Positions 1-5,432 of a stretch of 16,903 bases of DNA are shown here, piece by piece; position 1 is the first letter of the stretch; each line of letters starts with the position of its first letter. The notes under the pieces are model-generated. The model saw only the letters and a program-made list of their open reading frames with translations, had not been told where the DNA came from and made no database searches. Location: positions 1 through 16,903 of the forward strand of contig JAURGS010000028.1 of NCBI GenBank assembly GCA_030833685.1, written 5' to 3'. A program made the position numbers and the translations under genes. Source of the stretch: Rhodoferax sp. GTDB taxonomy: Bacteria > Pseudomonadota > Gammaproteobacteria > Burkholderiales > Burkholderiaceae_C.

Positions 1-24
1 ATACGCTATTAAAAATTCAATCAC
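1..24 (-). CDS. Start of a further leftward phage gene (partial)
   Basis: Only the first eight codons lie in the window. A GTG overlaps the stop of the preceding gene as GTGA. It sits 7 bases after a GGAG (complement of 32-35), exactly the SD spacing of the two related genes upstream, which supports a real start. The visible residues (GTG read as Met) are MIEFLIAY. The product cannot be named. Confidence 0.4.
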
Positions 25-254
25 GATTCAACTCCGAAATGTTCTCGAATTCTGTGTTCAATCTTTACTGCCACATCAGCATTGAGTTCTGCCTGGTCCC
101 ACATCGCATACGGAACACTGATACATTCTTTCATAATCAACTCGGCAAACTTTTTGCAGAATGCAGGATTAGGTTCAATTCGATATCGTTGATCCTCTGG
201 ATATTCTGCTGTATCAAACGCTTGGTCGGCAAGTTCTTTAATTCTTTCGTTCAT
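21..254 (-). CDS. Small phage protein with HFGV tail, paralogue of the next gene upstream
   Basis: This 77-residue soluble protein has no family I can name. It starts with the RIKELA segment and ends with REHFGVES, both shared with the neighbouring 66-residue protein (RIKKLA and KEHFGVKE), so the two genes look like tandem duplicates. The middle carries the shared pattern KFAELIMKEC versus KFADLIVQEC. The start ATG overlaps the previous stop as ATGA, with GGAG 7 bases upstream inside the end of the previous gene. It lies at the promoter-distal end of the leftward operon. No catalytic motif is visible; an accessory host-interaction role would be only a guess. Confidence 0.75.
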   Translation of the reverse strand: MNERIKELADQAFDTAEYPEDQRYRIEPNPAFCKKFAELIMKECISVPYAMWDQAELNADVAVKIEHRIREHFGVES

Positions 255-451
255 TCTTTAACTCCGAAATGTTCTTTAATCATAGCCGCATAGTGATGAG
301 GTCCTGGATTTACATAGGCCATTGCTAAACATTTATCAGCACATTCCTGCACAATCAAATCGGCGAACTTTTCTAGTTTGGTATGTTGTCCATCTGGATT
401 GTAGACTAGTAATCCAGCGTCTCTTGCAAGTTTTTTAATTCGTTTGTTCAT
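251..451 (-). CDS. Small phage protein with HFGV tail (paralogue)
   Basis: This 66-residue protein is a shorter paralogue of the gene downstream. Both have the RIKxLA start, the KFAxLIxxEC centre and the HFGV end. The last codons (CATTTCGGAGTT on the coding strand) double as the Shine-Dalgarno of the following gene. Its own start overlaps, as ATGA, the stop of a remnant ending in the same HFGVEE, and uses the GGAG in that remnant. The function is unknown. Confidence 0.75.
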   Translation of the reverse strand: MNKRIKKLARDAGLLVYNPDGQHTKLEKFADLIVQECADKCLAMAYVNPGPHHYAAMIKEHFGVKE

Positions 452-495
452 TCTTCAACTCCGAAATGTTTTGCAATTCTTCCGGTATCGCTCTC
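448..495 (-). pseudogene. C-terminal remnant of a third HFGV-tail gene
   Basis: After the TAG ending the upstream gene, the same frame continues with ESDTGRIAKHFGVEE and a TGA that overlaps the next ATG. The 14-base sequence aactccgaaatgtt occurs at 30-43, 260-273 and 457-470, once per copy, always placing GGAG 7 bases before the next start. No start codon or N-terminal half remains. It is best read as the leftover end of a third paralogue, perhaps kept because it carries the ribosome binding site of the gene after it. Confidence 0.65.
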
Positions 496-690
496 CTAGA
501 AGAGTTTCATTAGTAGTTCCATTGTTCCTGCTTCCGTGGTGGTGAGCACGATCTGCTTGGTCTTGCGCCACCGTGCCCACGCTTTGCACGCAGGGCACCC
601 TCGATGTTTTTCGCGACATGGGTGTCCCCAGTACTGCACCATCACTGACCTGCTCACCTCGACCTGCACCACATAAGTTTTAGTCCCCAT
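496..690 (-). CDS. Small cysteine-containing phage protein
   Basis: This 64-residue protein begins at ATG 690-688 with GAGGTG 7 bases upstream (complement of 698-703); the frame can be extended two codons to a TTG, but the SD spacing favours the ATG. A CREKHRGCPAC segment near residues 25-35 could bind a metal. It overlaps the end of the previous gene by 11 bases. Its stop is followed in frame by the HFGV-type remnant, so its own C-terminus may be a recombination joint. I do not recognise the family. Confidence 0.6.
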   Translation of the reverse strand: MGTKTYVVQVEVSRSVMVQYWGHPCREKHRGCPACKAWARWRKTKQIVLTTTEAGTMELLMKLF

Positions 691-913
691 CGTCAAACAC
701 CTCTAACAATGCCTTCTTTGCTTTCTCCATCCACCAGAGGGCTGTTCCCCCGTCAGATTTAGACGATGAGAAATACAGATTCCCGTGAAAATCTTCTCCG
801 ATAACCATGACATACGCAGGCTTGGCTTCGATAGCTGCTTGCAGTACACGCTCCACATCCAAGTCCAGCGTGGTGATTACTGGAAGGACGGTTACGTTGT
901 CGATGAGCTTCAT
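680..913 (-). CDS. Conserved-looking small phage protein, unknown function
   Basis: This 77-residue protein contains VMVIGEDFHGNLYFSSS followed by GGTALWWMEKAKKALL. I recognise this pattern from small phage proteins in early operons, but they have no assigned role. The start overlaps the previous stop as ATGA and is preceded by AAGGAGA. No transmembrane or catalytic signature is seen. It is probably a small alpha/beta accessory protein. Confidence 0.8.
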   Translation of the reverse strand: MKLIDNVTVLPVITTLDLDVERVLQAAIEAKPAYVMVIGEDFHGNLYFSSSKSDGGTALWWMEKAKKALLEVFDDGD

Positions 914-1122
914 GTGTTCTCCTTCTCAATCTCCACAGAGTCAATAAACTGCGCCAGCGCATGAACACACGGCAATATCAGGTCGCGGCAAATATCGTCG
1001 TTTACCTGCCGGTCAGTCATGCCCTGCGCTAACAGTTTAAGCGCCCCGATGCGCTCGCTGACCACCGTATCAAGCCGGTCAAAATCAAGACGTTTTACTG
1101 TTTCAATGTTTTTGTAGTTCAT
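910..1122 (-). CDS. Small hypothetical phage protein
   Basis: This 70-residue protein is largely helical in appearance (RLDFDRLDTVVSERIGALKLL, then CRDLILPCVHALAQFIDSVEIEK). The start overlaps the previous gene as ATGA, and that gene's final codons supply a GGAGGAT ribosome binding site. No family or motif is recognised. Its place in an unbroken overlapping operon supports it being real. Confidence 0.7.
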   Translation of the reverse strand: MNYKNIETVKRLDFDRLDTVVSERIGALKLLAQGMTDRQVNDDICRDLILPCVHALAQFIDSVEIEKENT

Positions 1123-1256
1123 ACATCCTCCGCTATTTTTTCCGCTTGCTTCAATATTTCCTTGATCTCAAGGCCGTCAGCATCGTTCTGCTGAGGCCAG
1201 CAATTTAGCCCGCGTTTGAGACAAGCGATTACCGCCAACGTCAATTCAATTTTCAT
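1119..1256 (-). CDS. Very small phage protein (45 aa)
   Basis: The frame opens with MKIELTLAVIACLKRGLNCW and ends in a charged helix, EIKEILKQAEKIAEDV. AAGGAT stands 5 bases before the ATG. The start lies inside the end of the previous gene and the stop overlaps the next start as ATGA, so it fills the operon exactly. The product is unknown; the N-terminal hydrophobic stretch is too short and interrupted to call a membrane segment. Confidence 0.6.
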   Translation of the reverse strand: MKIELTLAVIACLKRGLNCWPQQNDADGLEIKEILKQAEKIAEDV

Positions 1257-1386
1257 TTTGTATCCTTTTTTCGGCTAAGAACGCCTTCAATTGAAGCAAT
1301 CCTAGAGCTACCGGAAAATCTGGATGCTGCTCTGCTGTGTTAAGCGCTTCACGCAGCGCTGCAAGTATTTTGTCATTGTTGCTCAT
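1246..1386 (-). CDS. Very small helical phage protein (46 aa)
   Basis: The protein runs MSNNDKILAALREALNTAEQ and closes with LKAFLAEKRIQNEN, an amphipathic-looking helical peptide. The ATG overlaps the TGA of the upstream gene (ATGA), and the end overlaps the next gene by 11 bases. The upstream gene's tail provides GGGAGGAT as a ribosome binding site. Function is unknown; position and strict overlaps are the main evidence. Confidence 0.6.
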   Translation of the reverse strand: MSNNDKILAALREALNTAEQHPDFPVALGLLQLKAFLAEKRIQNEN

Positions 1387-1550
1387 TTTTCAATCCTCCC
1401 GTATTGAACCAGGCGGTATTTATCCAGCAATCCACTCTGACGGCAGATACTCAATGCTGTGCGGCCGTCTTTGCGGCTTAATTTTGGATTGACGACTGGA
1501 TACCAGCATCCATCATGCAACACTTCAACAACCCATAATATTTTTGTCAT
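1383..1550 (-). CDS. Small hypothetical phage protein (55 aa)
   Basis: The chosen start is ATG 1550-1548 (MTKILWVVEVLHDGCWYPVV); a longer frame with 14 more residues would run into the previous gene and uses an upstream ATG without good SD. The middle reads KDGRTALSICRQSGLLDKYRL, and the protein ends in GRIEK. It begins 10 bases after the SSB-like gene and ends in ATGA with the next gene. No family is recognised. Confidence 0.6.
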   Translation of the reverse strand: MTKILWVVEVLHDGCWYPVVNPKLSRKDGRTALSICRQSGLLDKYRLVQYGRIEK

Positions 1551-1560
1551 TTTTAGACTT

Positions 1561-1866
1561 TTAAAATTGTATTTCGTCGTCAATATCAGCAAAAGTCTTA
1601 AGCTCTTTTTTGGGTTCTGTTTTTTGCTCTACGGGCTGCGATGCTTTTGCCAATTCCAAAACTTTCGCTTGAAACGCCGAATTGATATACGCGTGGTTCC
1701 AGTATTTGCCAGTAGCCGCATTCTTTGTGCTTGGCATGGAGACAAACTCGCCTTTCTGCGACTGCTGAATCCTGCAACCCTTCAATTCCAAGAACGCATC
1801 CTTGCCTTCCGACGAATGCAAATTGATGTTAAAACTCCGGTCGTGCCAGACGATTGAAATGTGCAT
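1561..1866 (-). CDS. SpoVG-like DNA-binding protein with SSB-like acidic tail
   Basis: The 101-residue protein has a core (about residues 25-73) reading LKGCRIQQSQKGEFVSMPS, then TGKYW and INSAFQAKV. This follows the SpoVG pattern in which an RV..G..G.FV.MPS strand pair is followed by G and IN. SpoVG is a small DNA-binding protein. After a Lys/Glu/Pro linker the last residues are DIDDEIQF, similar to the acidic, Phe-terminated tip (DDDIPF) by which bacterial SSB recruits partners. It lies immediately after the exonuclease gene (1-base overlap) and two genes after Erf, the place where phages often encode SSB. I infer a single-strand-binding role in phage recombination; the fold assignment is from pattern only. 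Confidence 0.6.
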   Translation of the reverse strand: MHISIVWHDRSFNINLHSSEGKDAFLELKGCRIQQSQKGEFVSMPSTKNAATGKYWNHAYINSAFQAKVLELAKASQPVEQKTEPKKELKTFADIDDEIQF

Positions 1867-2483
1867 TATTTAACCTTTTTGAGTTGAGATAACATTTTGT
1901 CTACAGTGTCCAAAAAGGCGACGACCGCAGTTTCCAGTTCAAGAATACGCGCTGAATCGCGTTTGAAACGAACAACGAACAATTGTAAATGTTCAGGCAA
2001 ATCAGGACGAAAACTAACAAAATCGCACCAGTCCAGACCTGTGCAAGCCATCTGCCACATCATCTGATTTTTGTATCCTGCCGGGACTACTCCGGCAATC
2101 AAGTAAGCCAGATGCGTTGCCACCTTCGGGCACTTGATCTCTACCAGCCCCGAATTGCCTACCAAACCGTCAGGTGAGGCACCAGCGCGTTCGATGGTCG
2201 GATGGATACATAACCCCACCTCATCAACACTAAACCCTGTCTCGGCCTCATACGCTGATCTAGCGAGGGGTTCGGTTTCGGTGCCGTATTGCATGTGGAC
2301 GTTGGTATAGTCCGAACCTTGAGGCTTGCCGGTAAGGATTTCAGCGACGAGCTGTGCCTGGTAGTCCCGAAATCCCGCTGTTTCGGGCTTCATCAGGACG
2401 TTGGAAATCATGCTTGCTGTAACCCGTCCGGCACGAGCTGCGAGCCATTCCGGTGTCCCCTGAACTGCGTCTATAACTTTCAT
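1866..2483 (-). CDS. YqaJ-type viral exonuclease (lambda Exo-like)
   Basis: This 205-residue protein is a PD-(D/E)XK exonuclease of the YqaJ/lambda Exo group, which resects DNA ends 5' to 3' so an annealase can load on the 3' strand. Visible motifs are QGTPEWLAARAGRVTAS (residues 8-24), the YGTETEPLAR helix (66-75), ASPDGL with the metal-binding Asp105, and EIKCPK with Glu115 and Lys117. The C-terminal half contains the QMMWQMACTGLDWCDFVSF segment typical of the family. Length is normal. The ATG overlaps the Erf stop as ATGA, and the product should act with Erf and the SSB-like protein downstream as a two-component recombinase. Confidence 0.93.
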   Translation of the reverse strand: MKVIDAVQGTPEWLAARAGRVTASMISNVLMKPETAGFRDYQAQLVAEILTGKPQGSDYTNVHMQYGTETEPLARSAYEAETGFSVDEVGLCIHPTIERAGASPDGLVGNSGLVEIKCPKVATHLAYLIAGVVPAGYKNQMMWQMACTGLDWCDFVSFRPDLPEHLQLFVVRFKRDSARILELETAVVAFLDTVDKMLSQLKKVK

Positions 2484-3061
2484 GCTGCCGCCAATTCAAC
2501 TTTGCGCTTGTTTTTAGCATTGGTAAGGGTTGCCATTGCCATCGAGTCCTGCCCCGTCTGAGCCGCTTTGTAGGCCGTTTTGAAGGCTGTTTGAAGATCA
2601 TCAAGCGTGGCGGCAGCGTGGAATGCTGAAATGTGGTCTGTGCAATCCATCGTCGGCTTGGGTTTTGCGGCGCTGGCTGCGTTGCCATCGTCGTCCTCAG
2701 GTGCCACTCCAACCGCAGCAGACAGGCTGTAGCGGCGAGCATAAGTAAGTGCGCTACCGTAGCCCTGCGCGTCAATCTTGCTTACCGGCAGGGACAGGAT
2801 GCCGCAGGAAATCCATTCGCCGGATGAATGCAGCAGAGTTGTTTCAACGCGCACTTCGTCTTTGTCTGACGGCTCTACGGTCTGGATGTAACTCAGGCCA
2901 TTGGCGCTAAACGCGGCTCGGATGGCTTCTACAACGCTGGCAAGGTCGGCGTAGCGGCTTTTGAAAAATGGGTTTGCGGAGTCTTTAAGCGCTCCTTTCA
3001 TTATGCCCTGAGCCTGAGCCAGTGCTGCTGCCAGTCCTGCTATTGATTCTGATTTTTTCAT
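2480..3061 (-). CDS. erf: Erf-family single-strand annealing protein
   Basis: This 193-residue protein matches the ERF superfamily of phage annealing proteins (P22 Erf type). The early part contains NPFFKSRYADLASVVEAI (about residues 30-47), and the signature GYGSALTYARRYSLSAAVGV (100-119) is followed by the acidic EDDDGN. The C-terminal third is a low-complexity Ala/Lys region ending in a small helical domain, as in Erf where it aids oligomerisation. It pairs ssDNA made by the exonuclease encoded just downstream, supporting genome circularisation or recombination-dependent replication. The start is 7 bases after the stop of the small membrane peptide gene, with AGGAT as SD. Confidence 0.93.
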   Translation of the reverse strand: MKKSESIAGLAAALAQAQGIMKGALKDSANPFFKSRYADLASVVEAIRAAFSANGLSYIQTVEPSDKDEVRVETTLLHSSGEWISCGILSLPVSKIDAQGYGSALTYARRYSLSAAVGVAPEDDDGNAASAAKPKPTMDCTDHISAFHAAATLDDLQTAFKTAYKAAQTGQDSMAMATLTNAKNKRKVELAAA

Positions 3062-3068
3062 ACAATCC

Positions 3069-3161
3069 TCAAAGTGAAAACAAGAAAAACAAGAAAATCC
3101 ACAGTCCCGCTGCTGTCAAAATAGTCCCGGCAACAGCCTCAACGATTTCAAGAAAACTCAT
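3069..3161 (-). CDS. 30-residue single-pass membrane peptide
   Basis: The frame starts at ATG 3161-3159, overlapping the previous stop as ATGA with GGAGGAA just upstream, and ends 7 bases before erf. The first ten residues (MSFLEIVEAV) are polar or mixed, followed by about 20 very hydrophobic residues with LWIFLFFLFSL at the end. This reads as one membrane span with almost no soluble part. I do not recognise a family. The perfect fit between two genes, and the strong SD, argue for expression. Confidence 0.6.
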   Translation of the reverse strand: MSFLEIVEAVAGTILTAAGLWIFLFFLFSL

Positions 3162-3532
3162 ACTTCCTCCGCGTATTCAGCGGCAAGGTCTGCCACAATA
3201 TCCGAGTTTTTAAAGTGCTTTTTAAGCATTTCTTTTATTGTTTCCTGCTCGCGCTGGATGCGGTCTGATACATCGCTTCCAGTAACGCAGCCGATATACA
3301 TTTCAAGGAAGTAACTAGGGTCGCGTTCTTCCAGCAGGAAATCGTAAAGATCAAACTCTGATTTTTTGAATTTGCCTTTGACCGGTTGCGGCCACATTCC
3401 GCAGTCCATTACGGTTTCCACCACGCCTTCCAGCGCCAGCTCGTAATGCCGAGCCGTGGGCTTGGCAGGTTGGCCGGGGTAGCAACGCGGGCAATCTTCT
3501 GCTCCGCACATGCAGCGTTCGGGGGCGCTCAT
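3158..3532 (-). CDS. Phage protein with N-terminal Cys cluster
   Basis: The start ATG 3532-3530 (MSAPERC) overlaps the upstream stop as ATGA; a frame extending 39 codons upstream is the shadow of the neighbour. The 124-residue protein opens with CMCGAEDCPRCYPG (residues 7-20), four cysteines that could hold a zinc ion and that I recall from other phage early proteins. The rest is acidic and helical, with a long segment near DRIQREQETIKEMLKKHFKN. No enzymatic function can be assigned. Confidence 0.7.
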   Translation of the reverse strand: MSAPERCMCGAEDCPRCYPGQPAKPTARHYELALEGVVETVMDCGMWPQPVKGKFKKSEFDLYDFLLEERDPSYFLEMYIGCVTGSDVSDRIQREQETIKEMLKKHFKNSDIVADLAAEYAEEV

Positions 3533-3948
3533 GCTGCCACCGCCAGCGTGACAACAGGTTGCACCGAAAACTGCGAGGTAAATTTCGAAACCGCTATGTC
3601 GCGCTGGTCGGGTGTCAGGCTCAATTGATCTTTGTCTGCATTGCCCCACGTTTCTGTTTTTGTCGCGTTAATCAAAAACCAGTCCGACGATCCGCGCTCG
3701 ATTGTGTAGGTGTTGACAATGCGCGAATATTTGTAAGCACTTGGCACATTACCACCGGACATGCCAGATGCTTTCGCACCAGCGCGGTCTTTTTTTGCGA
3801 TGCCGAATTTTTCGAGACGCATTTCCATTAACTCGGAAAGCTCAAAAATATGCTTGTCGTGCGCTGTGTGCGACAACGATTTGCCGTTGATTTCTCCGAG
3901 CAGGATGTTGATGGCGCGGCGGTTTGCTTCTACAATTTTGATTTTCAT
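3529..3948 (-). CDS. Hypothetical phage early protein (139 aa)
   Basis: The start is ATG 3948-3946 with GGAGAT 6 bases upstream; an in-frame TTG four codons earlier lies on the SD itself. The protein begins MKIKIVEANRRAINILLGEI. It has a basic, Ala/Gly-rich stretch, KKDRAGAKASGMSGG, near the middle and a strand-rich C-terminal half with SSDWFLINATKTETW. I do not recognise it. It follows an 82-base gap with a 7-bp hairpin and starts the ATGA-linked recombination run. Confidence 0.7.
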   Translation of the reverse strand: MKIKIVEANRRAINILLGEINGKSLSHTAHDKHIFELSELMEMRLEKFGIAKKDRAGAKASGMSGGNVPSAYKYSRIVNTYTIERGSSDWFLINATKTETWGNADKDQLSLTPDQRDIAVSKFTSQFSVQPVVTLAVAA

Positions 3949-3966
3949 TTCTATCTCCAAGTATTT

Positions 3967-3983
3967 GCCAGAGTCGCTCTGGC
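3967..3983. other. Perfect 7-bp hairpin in the leftward leader
   Basis: GCCAGAG and CTCTGGC flank a TCG loop. No T-run follows on either strand, so it is not a simple intrinsic terminator. It sits about 13 bases before the SD of the gene starting at 3948 and could affect mRNA stability or translation in the leftward operon. Confidence 0.45.
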
Positions 3984-4030
3984 GGCGTATTCCGAAACCC
4001 CCGCGTGGGCAGGGGCAAAGGAATGATTAG

Positions 4031-4216
4031 TTAATTTAAAAAAGAAACTCCTGCTTCAACATACATGCGAAAAGTTGATTTAGCGCATTGCAATTTATTT
4101 TCTGCATCGCATGAATTGCCTATTGAGTTGGCGATTGCTTCAGCGCGGTCAAAACCAGCGGGAACAGTTAGCTGTTCTGCCCATACATAAAATTCTTTGC
4201 GTTCTTGATATGTCAT
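4031..4216 (-). CDS. First gene of the leftward operon, small unknown protein
   Basis: The chosen start ATG 4216-4214 (MTYQERKEFYVWAEQL) has AGGAT upstream and lies just after the leftward promoter; a longer frame back to 4339 would cover the promoters and is rejected. The 61-residue protein appears helical, with AGFDRAEAIANSIGN and AKSTFRMYVEAGVSFLN. No HTH motif is visible, so it is not an obvious CI-type repressor although it occupies the slot facing a Cro-like gene. Function unknown. Confidence 0.65.
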   Translation of the reverse strand: MTYQERKEFYVWAEQLTVPAGFDRAEAIANSIGNSCDAENKLQCAKSTFRMYVEAGVSFLN

Positions 4217-4262
4217 TTTGTTTATCCTGGTGGTGGTGCGTTTGCAAGCTGGTATGTAAAGG

Positions 4263-4290
4263 ATTATAATGCGTCCAGCAGCATTTGCAA
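4263..4290 (-). promoter_or_regulatory. Leftward early promoter
   Basis: On the minus strand TTGCAA (4290-4285) is followed after 16 bases by a perfect TATAAT (4268-4263), predicting a start near 4256 and a leader of about 40 bases before the gene at 4216. The -35 box is the left arm of the 23-bp dyad. Confidence 0.7.
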
Positions 4291-4305
4291 CATTTATTTG
4301 CAAAT
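4283..4305. promoter_or_regulatory. Dyad operator for the Cro-like repressor (probable)
   Basis: ATTTGCAA (4283-4290) and TTGCAAAT (4298-4305) form a perfect 8-bp inverted repeat with a 7-base spacer. Each arm holds the -35 box of one of the two divergent promoters. A further TTTGCAA half-site lies at 4241-4247. This is the natural target of the repressor encoded at 4350, by analogy with lambdoid immunity regions; binding is inferred. Confidence 0.65.
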
Positions 4306-4326
4306 AATATAAGATATATTTATATT
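4298..4326 (+). promoter_or_regulatory. Rightward early promoter
   Basis: TTGCAA (4298-4303), a 17-base spacer and TATATT (4321-4326) predict a transcript start near 4333, only about 17 bases before the Cro-like ATG. The spacer is extremely AT-rich. Confidence 0.65.
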
Positions 4327-4349
4327 TTAATGAAATCAAAGGGTTACGT

Positions 4350-4544
4350 ATGAAAACTAACGACGTTCTAACGCATTTTGGTGGGAAACGAGCGACTGCG
4401 GAAGCGCTTGGGCTATCAACGCAGGCTGTTCAAGCGTGGAAAACGATCATTCCGCAAAAGCAGGCGTGGCGCATCGACCGGCTGACAAACGGGGTGTTGA
4501 AAATCGACGAGGCACTATATGCAACAGGCAGGAAATATGATTGA
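4350..4544 (+). CDS. Cro-like repressor
   Basis: This 64-residue protein has the layout of small phage Cro-type DNA-binding proteins: KRATAEALGLSTQAVQAWK (about residues 13-31) is a helix-turn-helix, followed by PQKQAWRIDRLTNGVLK, the segment that in this family packs against the HTH. It is the first gene of the rightward transcript, with AAAGGG 7 bases upstream of the ATG. It should bind the dyad at 4283-4305 and limit both early promoters. No CI partner is seen opposite it. Name is by function; sequence families of Cro are very diverse. Confidence 0.8.
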   Translation: MKTNDVLTHFGGKRATAEALGLSTQAVQAWKTIIPQKQAWRIDRLTNGVLKIDEALYATGRKYD

Positions 4545-4917
4545 TCTAAAAGACCAATTTGCTTTGGCGGCGATGGCTGCACTTTTACAGCGCACATCAA
4601 ACTCTATTCCGGACTATGCTGATGTTGCAAATTACGCTTGGCATTGCGCGGAATTTATGATGAGCGAACGGCAGAAACGTATTGATCTTGCTGCGCTGAA
4701 CGAAAAAAGAAACAACAGCGACATGCGAACGCTGAAGTTATCAACGAGGCTGCATTACGCTTTGCTGTCAGAGGATTTGTACACGATTGCAGACATCTGC
4801 GCTTACACCGAAAAAGAGATTCTGAAAATCCCAAACATCGGTCGCACACAGCTCGCGCATTTGATAGCGGCTTTGGCTGCCGTTGGTGAAAAATTGGCAG
4901 TGCCAGGTGAAAAATGA
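4537..4917 (+). CDS. Phage protein with RNA polymerase alpha-CTD-like domain
   Basis: Start ATG 4537 (MIDLKDQFALAAMAALLQRT) is preceded by a GGA-type SD and overlaps the Cro-like gene by 8 bases; an in-frame ATG six codons earlier is less well placed. Residues 1-48 resemble a small helical domain I recall from many unassigned phage proteins (D-FA--A---LL ... YA-H-AE-MM). Residues 66-117 (STRLHYALLSEDLYTIADIC, TEKEILKIPNIGRTQLAHLI) follow the pattern of the helix-hairpin-helix domain at the C-terminus of RNA polymerase alpha. That domain binds UP-element DNA and activators, so a transcription role is possible. In this early position it may modulate host RNA polymerase; that is inference. Confidence 0.65.
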   Translation: MIDLKDQFALAAMAALLQRTSNSIPDYADVANYAWHCAEFMMSERQKRIDLAALNEKRNNSDMRTLKLSTRLHYALLSEDLYTIADICAYTEKEILKIPNIGRTQLAHLIAALAAVGEKLAVPGEK

Positions 4918-5188
4918 CACGCACACTTGGCGGCTTACTGACTGGCGCGAATATCGAGACAAATGCAAAACAAACACGCAGGTATGCGTGAGGCATGTAC
5001 CAGTTGGGCATAAATTCCTGCTGATACGCTCAAACGAAGAATTCATAATGATGCAAATCAGGCACAAAACACCATCAGGAACAGAATACGTGGTTAGAAG
5101 GATAGGGGAGACTATCGACAGAACCTTACATCATTCCTGCCACGTAGTTTTGTTCGGAAAACAATGGACTGCCTCGGCTGCAACTTGA
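4907..5188 (+). CDS. Hypothetical phage protein, start uncertain
   Basis: The frame has a GTG at 4907 near the end of the previous gene and encodes 93 residues with WRLTDWREYRDKCKTNTQ and a basic C-terminal half, MMQIRHKTPSGTEYVVRRIG. The later ATG at 5048 would give only 46 residues. It overlaps the following Zn-finger gene by 25 bases. I do not recognise the product. A competing 25-codon frame from ATG 4914 has the neater ATGA overlap but stops at once. Confidence 0.45.
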   Translation: MKNDTHTWRLTDWREYRDKCKTNTQVCVRHVPVGHKFLLIRSNEEFIMMQIRHKTPSGTEYVVRRIGETIDRTLHHSCHVVLFGKQWTASAAT

Positions 5189-5400
5189 TTGAAACCTCGC
5201 CGGTCACACTGCGCGACGGTCGCATCGTCTGCTCATCCTGCGAGTGCTGGCGGTTCGAGTGCGAGGCTCGGCATGTGCTAACAAAGCCGGACGTTGAAAA
5301 ACGCGATTACCTGGAAGCCATCGGCAAGAAGCGTGGCGAGGCAGCGCGGCAGGAGCTGCGGGAAGAAATGATAGCTTTACACAAGATGAAAACTACTTAG
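5164..5400 (+). CDS. Small Zn-ribbon-like phage protein
   Basis: This 78-residue protein has two CxxC pairs (CLGC at residues 3-6 and CSSC at 23-26) around TLRDGRIVC. It continues with WRFECEARHVLTKPDVEKRDYL, a pattern I recognise from small phage proteins in the nin-like region, and ends in a charged helix, EAARQELREEMIALHKMK. The cysteine pairs suggest a zinc ribbon, possibly binding nucleic acid. The coding sequence of its last 13 residues is duplicated downstream of the methyltransferase-like gene. Confidence 0.7.
   Translation: MDCLGCNLIETSPVTLRDGRIVCSSCECWRFECEARHVLTKPDVEKRDYLEAIGKKRGEAARQELREEMIALHKMKTT
5354..5392 (+). repeat. Left copy of 39-bp direct repeat flanking the methyltransferase-like gene
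   Basis: This stretch matches 5982-6020 at 34 of 39 bases, with an uninterrupted 18-base identity gaaatgatagctttacac (5365-5382 and 5993-6010). It encodes the C-terminus of the Zn-ribbon protein. Confidence 0.85.
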
Positions 5401-5432
5401 ATGCGTAATTACTTTGATAAGAAGGTAGTGGG

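Noticed and set aside
3158..3649. Longer form of the Cys-cluster protein
   Set aside because: The additional 39 residues lie in the neighbouring gene; the ATGA-coupled ATG at 3532 is the better start.
4242..4270. A third promoter-like pair on the plus strand: TTGCAA 4242-4247, 17 bases, TATAAT 4265-4270
   Set aside because: Its -10 is the mirror of the leftward -10 (ATTATAAT is near-palindromic) and the closer rightward promoter explains the Cro-like gene; kept only as a possible extra start.
4031..4339. Longer form of the first leftward gene with 41 extra N-terminal residues
   Set aside because: The extension would be translated from both promoters and the operator dyad, which lie upstream of the mapped SD.
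4914..4991. 25-codon frame starting with an ATGA overlap after the alpha-CTD-like gene
   Set aside because: Too short and without any motif; the overlapping GTG frame gives a longer, more protein-like product, though the choice is not certain.
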